A stretch of 64,000 nucleotides of DNA from Pseudocolwellia sp048296855 (lineage in GTDB: Bacteria > Pseudomonadota > Gammaproteobacteria > Enterobacterales > Alteromonadaceae), in assembly GCA_048296855.1 (NCBI GenBank), contig CP182631.1; one strand, given 5' to 3'. The notes under the pieces were generated by a model. It saw nothing but the letters and a program-made list of their open reading frames with translations, did no database searches and was not told the origin of the DNA. Within the stretch, counting starts at the first letter, position 1. Every line of letters starts with the position of its first letter. Position numbers and translations under genes: made by a program. This document shows positions 1 through 8,374 of this stretch, one piece after another.

Positions 1-1550
1 AAATAATGAGCTTCATCTAATAAGTCGTTAGAATGAACGATATTAGCTGATATTTTATGTTGATGTTCTTCTCTTCTTAGCGCGTACTTTATCAGCTCCA
101 CAATGGCATCGTTTGATACCGTTGGATATTGATTTTTTTGTGCGCGTTGTCGAATTAAATTCGCATAGGCTATAAGGTTATCGTCGTTTTTATCAAGGTA
201 TCGATCAAAATCAGCAAGCACTCTAAACAGCTCGTTAAACTCTTGATCGTAAGCGTGCAAGGTGTAATAAATGTCAGCGTCGCCTAAAAGTATAATTTTT
301 ACTTTTAACGGAATTTTTTCAGGTTGAAGGCTATACGAACCAGGCTGAGAAAACTCAGAATATGGATTTTCTATAGTAACTTCTTGAGTTTTTATCGCTA
401 ATTTAAGGCGTGCCCACACTAATGGCTGGTTTAAAATTTTCTCAGCATCTAATAATAAATAACCACCATTAGCTTTATGTAGAGCGCCCGGTCGAATCAA
501 ACGATAACTCGTATAAGAACTGCCTTGAAAGCTAGCAAAATCAACATGCCCAAATAAGTTTTGATAAGTTGGATTTTGCTCATAAACAACAGGAGCGCCG
601 CCATTCGCTTCTCGCGAAACTAATAAGTTAGGTAAAAAATGCTCTACCATAAGTTTGCGATTATCTTTGGCTTTTTGTTTTTCGTTATCTTCCCCTACTA
701 AAATATCAAGTACCGTATCAACTACGTGCACTTTTACTTTAGATAAGTATTTTAAAACACCTAAGTTACTCGAAAACTCATGTTCTAACTCTTTTAATAA
801 AGGCTGAATACTTTGAGCTGCAGTTTCATTTTTAAGCTTTTTAAGTTTATCAGTAGATAAACGTTTCCACTTAGGCAGTTCGATTAACTCTTCCGAGAGT
901 AGGTTTTCTAACTCTGTTAACGACTGATAAAATGCGCTGCGCTTTTCTTCATCTAAGCTTGCTAGTTCGTTTTCACTTAACGGCTTTCCATCAACAACAG
1001 GAGAAAAACCAATCTCGCCGTTTTCTTCAAATAACATAACGTTGCACTTTAAAGCGGTTTCTTCAACTTTACTGATCGCTTCATCATACTGTTGGTTAAA
1101 TTCACGATCGATTGCTGCTTTTTGACGCTGATAACTAGGGTTATCAAACAGCTCTGGAAATAATGCAATTAAATCATCAATAAAAGTATTAATACGAGCA
1201 ACCAGTTGTTTGCCATCTCCCGGACTTAAATATAACTTATACGGGGCATGAGTATCATCAAAGTTATTGATATAACACCATTCTTCAGGCGTATTTTGAT
1301 TTTTAGCTGACTCGGTAAGCATTTGTTTTATTAATGTTTGTCTACCCGTTCCATGCTCCCCCATTGCAAACACATTAAAACCAACTGAGTTCATGGCTAA
1401 ACCAAATTCTAACGCTTCTTTAGCTCTTTCATGCCCAACAAAAGGCTGTTTGATTTTTTCAATATCGTCTGACTGAGTGAATAGAGATTCTGGTAATTGC
1501 GCCGTTAATTTTTGAGGTTTGACCAAGGTGGTAACGGTTTCTGATGTCAT
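1..1550 (-). CDS. Lon-like ATP-dependent protease (LonB/YcbZ type), C-terminus off the window
   Basis: The gene starts at the ATG ending at 1550 and runs off the left edge, so about 516 residues are visible. The translation begins MTSETVTTLVKPQKL and carries a Walker-A-like loop, GEHGTGRQT, near residue 65. A long charged helical insertion follows, then HKANGGYLLLDAEK near residue 365, the Walker-B-like segment of this family. These features match the AAA-fused Lon-like proteases (AAA_32 plus Lon C-terminal domain; E. coli YcbZ). Such proteins are cytoplasmic and are expected to unfold and degrade proteins with a Ser-Lys dyad. That dyad should lie in the missing C-terminal part, so activity cannot be judged here. 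The gene stands upstream of nothing on its own strand within view; the zinc-ribbon gene lies 130 bases behind it. Confidence 0.85.
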   Translation of the reverse strand, partial: MTSETVTTLVKPQKLTAQLPESLFTQSDDIEKIKQPFVGHERAKEALEFGLAMNSVGFNVFAMGEHGTGRQTLIKQMLTESAKNQNTPEEWCYINNFDDTHAPYKLYLSPGDGKQLVARINTFIDDLIALFPELFDNPSYQRQKAAIDREFNQQYDEAISKVEETALKCNVMLFEENGEIGFSPVVDGKPLSENELASLDEEKRSAFYQSLTELENLLSEELIELPKWKRLSTDKLKKLKNETAAQSIQPLLKELEHEFSSNLGVLKYLSKVKVHVVDTVLDILVGEDNEKQKAKDNRKLMVEHFLPNLLVSREANGGAPVVYEQNPTYQNLFGHVDFASFQGSSYTSYRLIRPGALHKANGGYLLLDAEKILNQPLVWARLKLAIKTQEVTIENPYSEFSQPGSYSLQPEKIPLKVKIILLGDADIYYTLHAYDQEFNELFRVLADFDRYLDKNDDNLIAYANLIRQRAQKNQYPTVSNDAIVELIKYALRREEHQHKISANIVHSNDLLDEAHY

Positions 1551-1680
1551 GAAGATCTCACTATAAAGGTTAGGAAAACAAGCACTTTGCTGGGAAAAAG
1601 CTATTTAAAGCCATAATAAAGGCATAGTGTACTCTTACATTAAGCTAGATAGCAAAGCACAGATTAAAAAATAAATATAT

Positions 1681-2175
1681 TTATGGTGTTAAGCTTTTTC
1701 GACAAAAAGTCGTACCATTACATTTGATACAAGATGAGAGAATAGTGACGTGGTGTATTTGCTGTAAATGATGACAAGTTAAGCATTCTACTTCGCCAAA
1801 GCCAATATAGTCGCCTTCCTTGTACAAACCATCATGAACAAAGTCTTCTTGAAGTTCAGCCCATTCAACACGTGTTTGGTCAGTTACGCACGCAAGATTT
1901 TTCCAAAAAGTTTCTTTTAATAATTGAAGATATAAAGAATGTTGAATATCTGATTGTGACTGTTGATAAAACTCGATTAAATCTAACTTAAAGTTAGCGA
2001 TAAATTGTTGGTACTTTTCTTCTGGAATACTTTCGGCAGATTTTACCCACTTTTTAGCTTCTTCTACTAATTCAACTACATGCGTAAGCTCATGTGATTT
2101 TAAATCATCAAACCAGCTTACTAAATCATTACCGCTAGTATGTGAATTATTGTGAGTGTTAGACTTTTTAGTCAT
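1681..2175 (-). CDS. ybeL: YbeL-type zinc-ribbon protein (DUF1451 family)
   Basis: A 164-residue acidic, mostly helical protein ending in a zinc ribbon: two CxxC pairs, CLTC and CIKC, about 15 residues apart near the C-terminus. The start was set at the ATG at 2175, giving MTKKSNTHNN, because AAGGGGAT stands just upstream of it. A longer frame reaching 2235 has no such site. In E. coli ybeL is also the divergent neighbour of leuS, which supports the name. The family is conserved in Gammaproteobacteria but has no established function; zinc binding is inferred from the cysteines. Confidence 0.8.
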   Translation of the reverse strand: MTKKSNTHNNSHTSGNDLVSWFDDLKSHELTHVVELVEEAKKWVKSAESIPEEKYQQFIANFKLDLIEFYQQSQSDIQHSLYLQLLKETFWKNLACVTDQTRVEWAELQEDFVHDGLYKEGDYIGFGEVECLTCHHLQQIHHVTILSSCIKCNGTTFCRKSLTP

Positions 2176-2383
2176 ATTATCCCCTTCAGCTAAACTGATA
2201 ACAAAGTGACATACAGCTAATTTGAGTATAGACAATATTCCTAAAATACTTAAATTAGTTTATTTATAGTGTGTAGATAAGGTATTCTATAGGTATTAAT
2301 TTATCCCCTTATATGATCAAGAATGCAATCAATAATTTCTTGAAAATAATAAGCAATTTTTTTGAATACCTGAGAAATCGTTA

Positions 2384-4972
2384 ATGGAATCCATCTACAA
2401 TCCCCAATCTATAGAAGCCGAAGTTCAACAACATTGGACCGAAAACAAAACATTTGCTGCAGTTGAAAAACCTGAGCAAGAAAAATTTTATTGTTTAGCC
2501 ATGTTCCCTTACCCAAGTGGTAAATTACATATGGGCCATGTTCGTAACTATAGCTTAGGCGATGTTATTTCTCGATATCAGCGTATGCAAGGCAAAAACG
2601 TAATGCAACCTATGGGCTGGGATGCGTTTGGTTTACCTGCTGAAAATGCGGCAATCAAAAACAAATCAGCACCTGCTAAATGGACTTACCAAAACATTGA
2701 CTACATGCGTAATCAATTAAAGTCGTTAGGTTTTGGTTACGATTGGGACCGCGAATTTGCTACCTGCGATAAAGACTACTACCGCTGGGAACAATGGTTT
2801 TTCACTAAACTTTACGAAAAAGGCTTAGTGTACAAAAAAAATGCTACTGTGAATTGGGATCCTGTTGATCAAACCGTTCTTGCTAACGAACAAGTTATTG
2901 ATGGCAGAGGATGGCGTTCAGGTGCAATAGTTGAGCGTAAAGAAATCCCACAATGGTTTATTAAAATTACCGATTATGCTGAAGAGTTATTACAAGATTT
3001 AGATCAATTAACTGACTGGCCTGAACAAGTAAAAACTATGCAACGTAACTGGATTGGTCGCTCAGAAGGTGTTGAATTAACCTTTAATGTTGCCGATTCA
3101 AACGAAAGTTTTGATGTTTACACAACTCGCCCAGACACTTTAATGGGTGTAACGTATGTAGCCGTAGCTGCACAACACCCGCTAGCTTTAGAGGCGGCTA
3201 AAAATAACGCTGACGTTGCTGCGTTTATTGAAGGTTGTAAAACCAATAAAGCTACTGAAGCCGACATGGCAACAATGGAAAAGAAAGGTGTTGATCTTGG
3301 CTTAAAAGCTATTCACCCGATTACCGGTGAGTTAGTTCCTGTTTGGGCAGCAAATTTTGTATTAATGGATTATGGTTCAGGTGCTGTTATGTCGGTTCCT
3401 GGACACGACCAACGCGACTGGGAATTTGCTACTAAATATGGCTTAAACATTACGCAAGTGATTGCGGGTGCTGAAGGCGAAGATATTGCAACAGCTGCTA
3501 TTACAGAAAAAAATACCTTAATTAACTCAGGTGAATTTGACGGATTAAACTTTGAAGAAGCTTTTAAAGCCATTTCAGATAAATTAATTGCTGAAAACAA
3601 AGGATCTATTAAAGTTAACTATCGTCTACGTGATTGGGGTGTTTCTCGTCAACGTTATTGGGGCACACCGATCCCAATGATCAACTTAGCTGATGGTACC
3701 TCTGTTGCTGTTCCTGAAGATCAGCTACCTGTAGAGTTACCTGTAGACGTAATTATGGATGGCGTAACATCGCCTATTAAAGACGACCCAACATGGGCTA
3801 AAACAACATACAATGGCGAAGACGCACTACGCGAAACCGATACATTTGATACCTTTATGGAATCGTCTTGGTATTACGCACGTTTTTGTTCATCTGACGA
3901 TAAAACACAAATGCTTGATCCAGAAAAAGCAAACTATTGGTTACCTGTTGACCAATATGTTGGCGGTATTGAGCACGCTATTTTACATTTACTTTATGCG
4001 CGTTTTTTCCATAAATTATTACGAGATGTAGGCCTAGTTGATTGTGACGAACCTTTCAAAAAGTTACTCTGTCAAGGTATGGTATTAGCGGATACTTATT
4101 ACCGTGAAGCTGAAAATGGCTCTCAAGACTGGATAGCACCAACAGACGTAGAAGTTGAACGTAACGAAAAAGGCCAAATAACAGCAGCTAAAAGTAAAAT
4201 AGACGGTGAAGCGGTTATTTCAGCGGGCATGAGTAAAATGTCTAAATCTAAAAATAATGGTATTGACCCACAAGCAGTTATACAACAATACGGTGCTGAT
4301 ACCGTTCGTTTATTTATTATGTTTACTTCACCACCGGAGCAAACGTTAGAATGGTCTGACTCAGGGGTTGAAGGCGCACATAGATTCTTAAAACGTGTTT
4401 GGAAGCTTGCTTACGACTTTACTCAAGAAGAAGCTTTAACACCTGAACAAACACTAGCAAATGTGACATTAAATGCAGATCAAAAAGCATTACGTCGCGA
4501 ATTACATAAAGCAATTGGTAAAGTAAGTGATGATATTGGTCGTCGTAATACCTTTAACACGGCAATTGCTGCGATTATGGAGTTAATGAACCATTTAACC
4601 AAAGCAAAATTAGATACGGTTGAAGATCGCGTTGTCATGCAAGAAGCCGTCAGAGCTGTTATTTTAATGCTTACTCCTATTGTTCCGCACTTAAGTCATC
4701 ATGTTTGGAACATTATTGGCGATGGTAATGCTGTTGAAAATACACCATGGCCTGCCGTTGATGAAAGTGCCTTAGTTGAAGACAAAAAACTAATTATCGT
4801 ACAAGTAAACGGTAAATTACGTGCAAAAATTACCGTTGCAGCCGATGCAACTAAAGAGCAAGTAGAAACAATAGGTTTTGCAGACGAAGTTGTCGCTCGA
4901 TTTATTGAAGATAAAACGATACGTAAAGTGATATATGTTCCAGGTAAGTTATTAAATATAGTCGCTAACTAA
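2384..4972 (+). CDS. leuS: leucyl-tRNA synthetase
   Basis: This 862-residue protein charges tRNA-Leu with leucine in the cytoplasm. Both class-I signatures are present: HMGH at residues 49-52 (HIGH motif) and KMSKS at 618-622. The editing domain (CP1) occupies the middle, with the conserved TTRPDTLMGVTY segment, and the C-terminal anticodon-binding region ends with the usual small domain. Length and N-terminus (MESIYNPQSIEAEVQQHW) agree with the E. coli enzyme. It heads the conserved block leading to lptE and holA, but a strong terminator at 4995-5023 separates it from lptE. No strong ribosome binding site is visible before the ATG. Confidence 0.97.
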   Translation: MESIYNPQSIEAEVQQHWTENKTFAAVEKPEQEKFYCLAMFPYPSGKLHMGHVRNYSLGDVISRYQRMQGKNVMQPMGWDAFGLPAENAAIKNKSAPAKWTYQNIDYMRNQLKSLGFGYDWDREFATCDKDYYRWEQWFFTKLYEKGLVYKKNATVNWDPVDQTVLANEQVIDGRGWRSGAIVERKEIPQWFIKITDYAEELLQDLDQLTDWPEQVKTMQRNWIGRSEGVELTFNVADSNESFDVYTTRPDTLMGVTYVAVAAQHPLALEAAKNNADVAAFIEGCKTNKATEADMATMEKKGVDLGLKAIHPITGELVPVWAANFVLMDYGSGAVMSVPGHDQRDWEFATKYGLNITQVIAGAEGEDIATAAITEKNTLINSGEFDGLNFEEAFKAISDKLIAENKGSIKVNYRLRDWGVSRQRYWGTPIPMINLADGTSVAVPEDQLPVELPVDVIMDGVTSPIKDDPTWAKTTYNGEDALRETDTFDTFMESSWYYARFCSSDDKTQMLDPEKANYWLPVDQYVGGIEHAILHLLYARFFHKLLRDVGLVDCDEPFKKLLCQGMVLADTYYREAENGSQDWIAPTDVEVERNEKGQITAAKSKIDGEAVISAGMSKMSKSKNNGIDPQAVIQQYGADTVRLFIMFTSPPEQTLEWSDSGVEGAHRFLKRVWKLAYDFTQEEALTPEQTLANVTLNADQKALRRELHKAIGKVSDDIGRRNTFNTAIAAIMELMNHLTKAKLDTVEDRVVMQEAVRAVILMLTPIVPHLSHHVWNIIGDGNAVENTPWPAVDESALVEDKKLIIVQVNGKLRAKITVAADATKEQVETIGFADEVVARFIEDKTIRKVIYVPGKLLNIVAN

Positions 4973-4994
4973 AAACACATATCTATTGTAATTC

Positions 4995-5023
4995 AAGGGT
5001 AGAAATATTATTTCTACCCTTTT
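4995..5023 (+). terminator. rho-independent terminator after leuS
   Basis: Perfect 12-bp stem (4995-5006 with 5010-5021), three-base loop, then a short T tract. It lies 22 bases after the leuS stop, so leuS and lptE are probably at least partly separate transcripts. Confidence 0.85.
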
Positions 5024-5099
5024 AATACTTAATTTTATTATTAAAAATTCATATCAACTCATTCGTAAAAGTTGGTAGAACAATCAGAGAAATGTAACA

Positions 5100-5609
5100 T
5101 TGAAAATAAACGTTAAATCAAATAGCTGCACTTTATGGTTATGCTTAATTTTAACATTCGGCTTAATTCAAGGATGTGGATTTCAATTACGCGGCGATTA
5201 TTTACTTTCTCCTCAATTACAAAACATCTATGTAAGCTCAGTTGATAAACATGGCGAGCTAACACGTTTAGTAAAGCAACATTTATTGTTTAATAAAATA
5301 AACATTACTCCGCAATTAACACAACAAACACCTGAATTACGTATTTTAAATGACACCTTAGATAGAAGAACCCTCTCGGTATTTTCTAATGGTCAGGTAG
5401 CAGAATACGAGCTTATTTATTCAGCTAAATATCAATTGATTTTTGAAGACCAAGAAGTCAGAGATTATGAAATTGAATTAAATAGAGATTATCAAGACGA
5501 TCCTAATTTAGCGCTTGCAAAAAGTCGTGAGTTAACGCTAATGTTAAGTGAAATGCGTCAAGAAGCAGCAGATAAAATTTTAAGAAACTTATCAAGTTTA
5601 AAATTATAA
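5100..5609 (+). CDS. lptE: LPS-assembly lipoprotein LptE
   Basis: A 169-residue lipoprotein. The N-terminal hydrophobic segment ends in a lipobox-like LIQGC (Cys about residue 26), followed by the GFQLRGDY stretch typical of LptE. LptE plugs the LptD barrel in the outer membrane and helps deliver lipopolysaccharide to the cell surface. The only in-frame start giving an intact signal peptide is TTG at 5100; AGAGAA about 8 bases upstream may serve as its ribosome site. The glutamine just before the glycine of the lipobox is uncommon but tolerated. Its position between leuS and holA is the same as in E. coli. Confidence 0.93.
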   Translation: MKINVKSNSCTLWLCLILTFGLIQGCGFQLRGDYLLSPQLQNIYVSSVDKHGELTRLVKQHLLFNKINITPQLTQQTPELRILNDTLDRRTLSVFSNGQVAEYELIYSAKYQLIFEDQEVRDYEIELNRDYQDDPNLALAKSRELTLMLSEMRQEAADKILRNLSSLKL

Positions 5610-5663
5610 GTTTTACTGTTTACGCTGTTCTAAATACCACACAAAGAAACTAAGCTATTCATT

Positions 5664-6707
5664 ATGCGTATTTACCATAACAATTTGTCAGGTACACTTA
5701 ATCAAGGCTTCAAACCTGTTTGGTTAATATTTGGTGATGAGCCATGGCAAAAAAATGATAGCTTAGCCACAATTAAAAACACTTACTTACAACAAGGCTT
5801 TGACGAGATTATTCGTTTTACTGCCGATGATAAGTTTGATTGGTCAAATGTCACTTATGAATACCAATCAATGAGTTTATTTTCCAGTCAACGTATTATC
5901 GAAATAGAAATAATATCCGGCAAGGTCAATGAAACCGCAAGTAAAGCACTCATAGCGTTAAGTGAACAATTTAATAACGATGTTATTTTAATTATTCATG
6001 GTGCAAAGCTTGATGCCGCCCAACAAAAAAAGAAATGGTTTAAAACCTTTGAAAACCTAGGTTGCTTTTTACCTTTATACGATATTGAAGGTAAACAACT
6101 CCACCAGTGGCTAAACCGCCAAATTAAGCAGCTTAATCTAAATATTCACCCTGATGTTCTTCCCTTGATGATTGAGCTATTTGAAGGTAATTTACTAGCT
6201 TTAGATCAAGAACTTCAAAAGCTTTCTATTTTGTTTGGTCAAAATCTAATAACAATACAAGACGCTGAAAAAATCATTATTAATCAGGCTAAATTTAATC
6301 CTTTTCAAGTGATTGATACCTTATTAATAGGCAATTTAAAAAAATGCGTTTCTATTCTTGATCAGCTTCAACATGAAGGGGCTCCAATAGGTCAATTAGT
6401 GTGGTTTATGCACAAAGAAATATCTCAATTAATTGCAATGCAAGAAAGGCTTAAACAAGGCGAATCAATCAACGATTTGTACAAGTTTTATCGTATATGG
6501 GATAAGAAAAAGCCCTTATATCAAAATGCCTTAAACAATATGAGTATGCATAATTTACAGCAGGGTTTAAGTCGATTAGCACAAGTTGATTTGATCAGTA
6601 AAACCGCCAGCGACTTTAATCCCTATTTGTTACTTTCAGATGTTTGTATCACCTTATATTTTGGGCAAACAACGTCAAACTTACCGTTAGATTACGAATA
6701 TAGTTAA
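5664..6707 (+). CDS. holA: DNA polymerase III subunit delta
   Basis: A 347-residue protein of the usual HolA length. The N-terminal part contains the KPVWLIFGDEPWQKND segment that opens this family (clamp-loader AAA+ fold lacking a functional Walker A). The C-terminal half is the helical clamp-loader collar domain. In the clamp loader, delta opens the beta sliding clamp. The stop codon overlaps the nadD start by one base (TAATG), so the two genes are translationally coupled. Confidence 0.94.
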   Translation: MRIYHNNLSGTLNQGFKPVWLIFGDEPWQKNDSLATIKNTYLQQGFDEIIRFTADDKFDWSNVTYEYQSMSLFSSQRIIEIEIISGKVNETASKALIALSEQFNNDVILIIHGAKLDAAQQKKKWFKTFENLGCFLPLYDIEGKQLHQWLNRQIKQLNLNIHPDVLPLMIELFEGNLLALDQELQKLSILFGQNLITIQDAEKIIINQAKFNPFQVIDTLLIGNLKKCVSILDQLQHEGAPIGQLVWFMHKEISQLIAMQERLKQGESINDLYKFYRIWDKKKPLYQNALNNMSMHNLQQGLSRLAQVDLISKTASDFNPYLLLSDVCITLYFGQTTSNLPLDYEYS

Positions 6708-7396
6708 TGAACACCTCAGAGAATATAAAAGATAAAGCACTAAAAATAGGCATTTTAGGTGGTACTTTCGATCCTATTCATAAAGGCCATATAGAGCCTG
6801 CTAAACAAGTCATCAAACAGTTTTCTCTCGACAAAGTCCTCGTAATTCCGGCGCATAAGCCACCTCATAAAAATAGTACAAATGCTTCAACAGAACATCG
6901 TGTAAACATGGCAAAACTGGTTTGTAAAAAAGAACCTTTTTTTGAGTTAGACATAAGAGAAATAAAACGCTCTACCCTATCGTACACAATAGATACGTTG
7001 AAAGAAATTAAAGCAGAATACCCCACAAGTGAACTGTATTTTATTATGGGAATGGATTCATTATTAAGCTTTACCACCTGGTATTTATGGCAAGAAATTC
7101 TGCAACAATGCCATTTAATTGTGAATACTAGGCCCGGTTACGATTTATCAACCATTAACAATGAAAGCAAAAAATTATTAGCTACACACCAATATTTATC
7201 TTCTTCTGCGGATATCACTACAGATAATAACGCAGTAAAAAAGTCAGGATATATTTTTTTACACAATTGTGACGACGTAAATATTTCATCCACTGAAATT
7301 AGAAAAAATCTAGTCAATAACCTTGACTGCTCACAATGGTTACCTAGCGATATTATTGAATATATTAACGCTAATCAGTTATATAGAAATAAATAG
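6707..7396 (+). CDS. nadD: nicotinate-nucleotide adenylyltransferase
   Basis: This enzyme joins nicotinate mononucleotide and ATP to give deaminated NAD in the NAD pathway. It has the nucleotidyltransferase signature GGTFDPIHKGH near residues 18-28 and the C-terminal SSTEIRKNL motif near residue 195. At 229 residues it is a little longer than the E. coli protein because of a short N-terminal extension. The ATG overlaps the holA stop. E. coli has cobC between nadD and rsfS; here there is only a 172-base gap with a probable promoter. Confidence 0.95.
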   Translation: MNTSENIKDKALKIGILGGTFDPIHKGHIEPAKQVIKQFSLDKVLVIPAHKPPHKNSTNASTEHRVNMAKLVCKKEPFFELDIREIKRSTLSYTIDTLKEIKAEYPTSELYFIMGMDSLLSFTTWYLWQEILQQCHLIVNTRPGYDLSTINNESKKLLATHQYLSSSADITTDNNAVKKSGYIFLHNCDDVNISSTEIRKNLVNNLDCSQWLPSDIIEYINANQLYRNK

Positions 7397-7496
7397 CCCA
7401 TATTAAAAACAGACCATAGTTCTCTTTTATTCATCGAACGTGCTAATAACTACTCTAAATTATTAAGTAAGTTTTCGATTCAAGTAAAATGCACGC

Positions 7497-7525
7497 TTAC
7501 CTAAGAATTTAAAAAGTGATATTAT
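7497..7525 (+). promoter_or_regulatory. probable sigma-70 promoter for rsfS-rlmH-mrdA-rodA-rlpA
   Basis: TTACCT and TATTAT are separated by 17 bases and lie about 45 bases before the rsfS start. The -10 is good, the -35 moderate. There is no other promoter-like match of this quality in the 172-base gap. Inferred from sequence only. Confidence 0.45.
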
Positions 7526-7568
7526 GTAGCTCATATATAACCATTAATAAAACCAAAGAGAACACACG

Positions 7569-7886
7569 TTGGAAAATACCGCACTTAAAGCCTTTGTTAT
7601 TGAAAAACTAGAAGACATGAAAGGCCGAGATATTACCGTTTTAGATATATCAAAAAAATCAAGTTTTGCTGATTACATGATCGTATGTTCAGGCAACTCA
7701 AACAGACATGTAAAATCAATTGCCCAATCAGTTGCTATGGAATGTAGAGCTGAAGGTTTAGAACCTTTAGGCATTGAAGGAAATGATGTGGGCGAATGGT
7801 CACTCGTAGATCTAGGTGAAATTATCGTTCATGTTATGACTGACCCTACTCGAGATTTATACCAAATAGAACAATTATGGGAATAG
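7569..7886 (+). CDS. rsfS: ribosome silencing factor
   Basis: A 105-residue protein of the Iojap/RsfS family. It binds ribosomal protein uL14 on the large subunit and blocks subunit joining when nutrients are short. The family segments GRDITVLDISKKSSFADYM and the later GDVGEWSLVDLG-like stretch (NDVGEWSLVDLGEI) are present. The start is TTG at 7569, with AAAGAGAA about 8 bases upstream. The 11-base gap to rlmH indicates one operon. Confidence 0.95.
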   Translation: MENTALKAFVIEKLEDMKGRDITVLDISKKSSFADYMIVCSGNSNRHVKSIAQSVAMECRAEGLEPLGIEGNDVGEWSLVDLGEIIVHVMTDPTRDLYQIEQLWE

Positions 7887-7897
7887 TATAGTTTATT

Positions 7898-8368
7898 ATG
7901 CGTATTACCCTTTACGCGGTAGGCAATAAAATGCCATCGTGGGTCACGGAAGGATTCAACGAGTATTGCCGAAGATTTCCGCGTGATATGTCATTTCATT
8001 TAGTTGAGATCCCTCCAGGTAAACGGGGGAAAAACGCAGATATTTCTCGTATTCTCGAAAAAGAAGGTGAACTAACCTTAGCGGCTATTCCAAAAGGAAA
8101 CCGTATTGTTACCCTTGAAGTAGAAGGCAAACCTTGGACAACACCTCAATTAGCTCAACAACTTGAACGCTGGCACCACGACAGCAGAGATGTTGCGTTG
8201 CTTGTGGGTGGACCTGAAGGGCTAGCACCTGCTTGTATTCAAGCATCTGAACAAAAATGGTCTTTATCACCACTCACTTTACCTCACCCTATGGTAAGAA
8301 TAGTTGTTGCTGAAAGTTTATACCGTGCGTGGAGCATTAATAACAACCATCCATACCACAGAGAATAA
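7898..8368 (+). CDS. rlmH: 23S rRNA pseudouridine-1915 N3-methyltransferase
   Basis: A 156-residue SPOUT-class methyltransferase, exactly the usual length. The SAM-binding trefoil knot shows as LLVGGPEGLAPAC near residue 104 and the C-terminal LPHPMVRIVVAESLYRAW. The protein ends HPYHRE as in E. coli. It methylates pseudouridine 1915 in helix 69 of 23S rRNA on the assembled ribosome. The neighbouring rsfS also acts on the large subunit. Confidence 0.96.
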   Translation: MRITLYAVGNKMPSWVTEGFNEYCRRFPRDMSFHLVEIPPGKRGKNADISRILEKEGELTLAAIPKGNRIVTLEVEGKPWTTPQLAQQLERWHHDSRDVALLVGGPEGLAPACIQASEQKWSLSPLTLPHPMVRIVVAESLYRAWSINNNHPYHRE

Positions 8369-8374
8369 CCTTAA

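Noticed and set aside
3813..4031. Frames inside leuS on other phases
   Set aside because: They overlap a complete, conserved LeuRS gene and show no family features.
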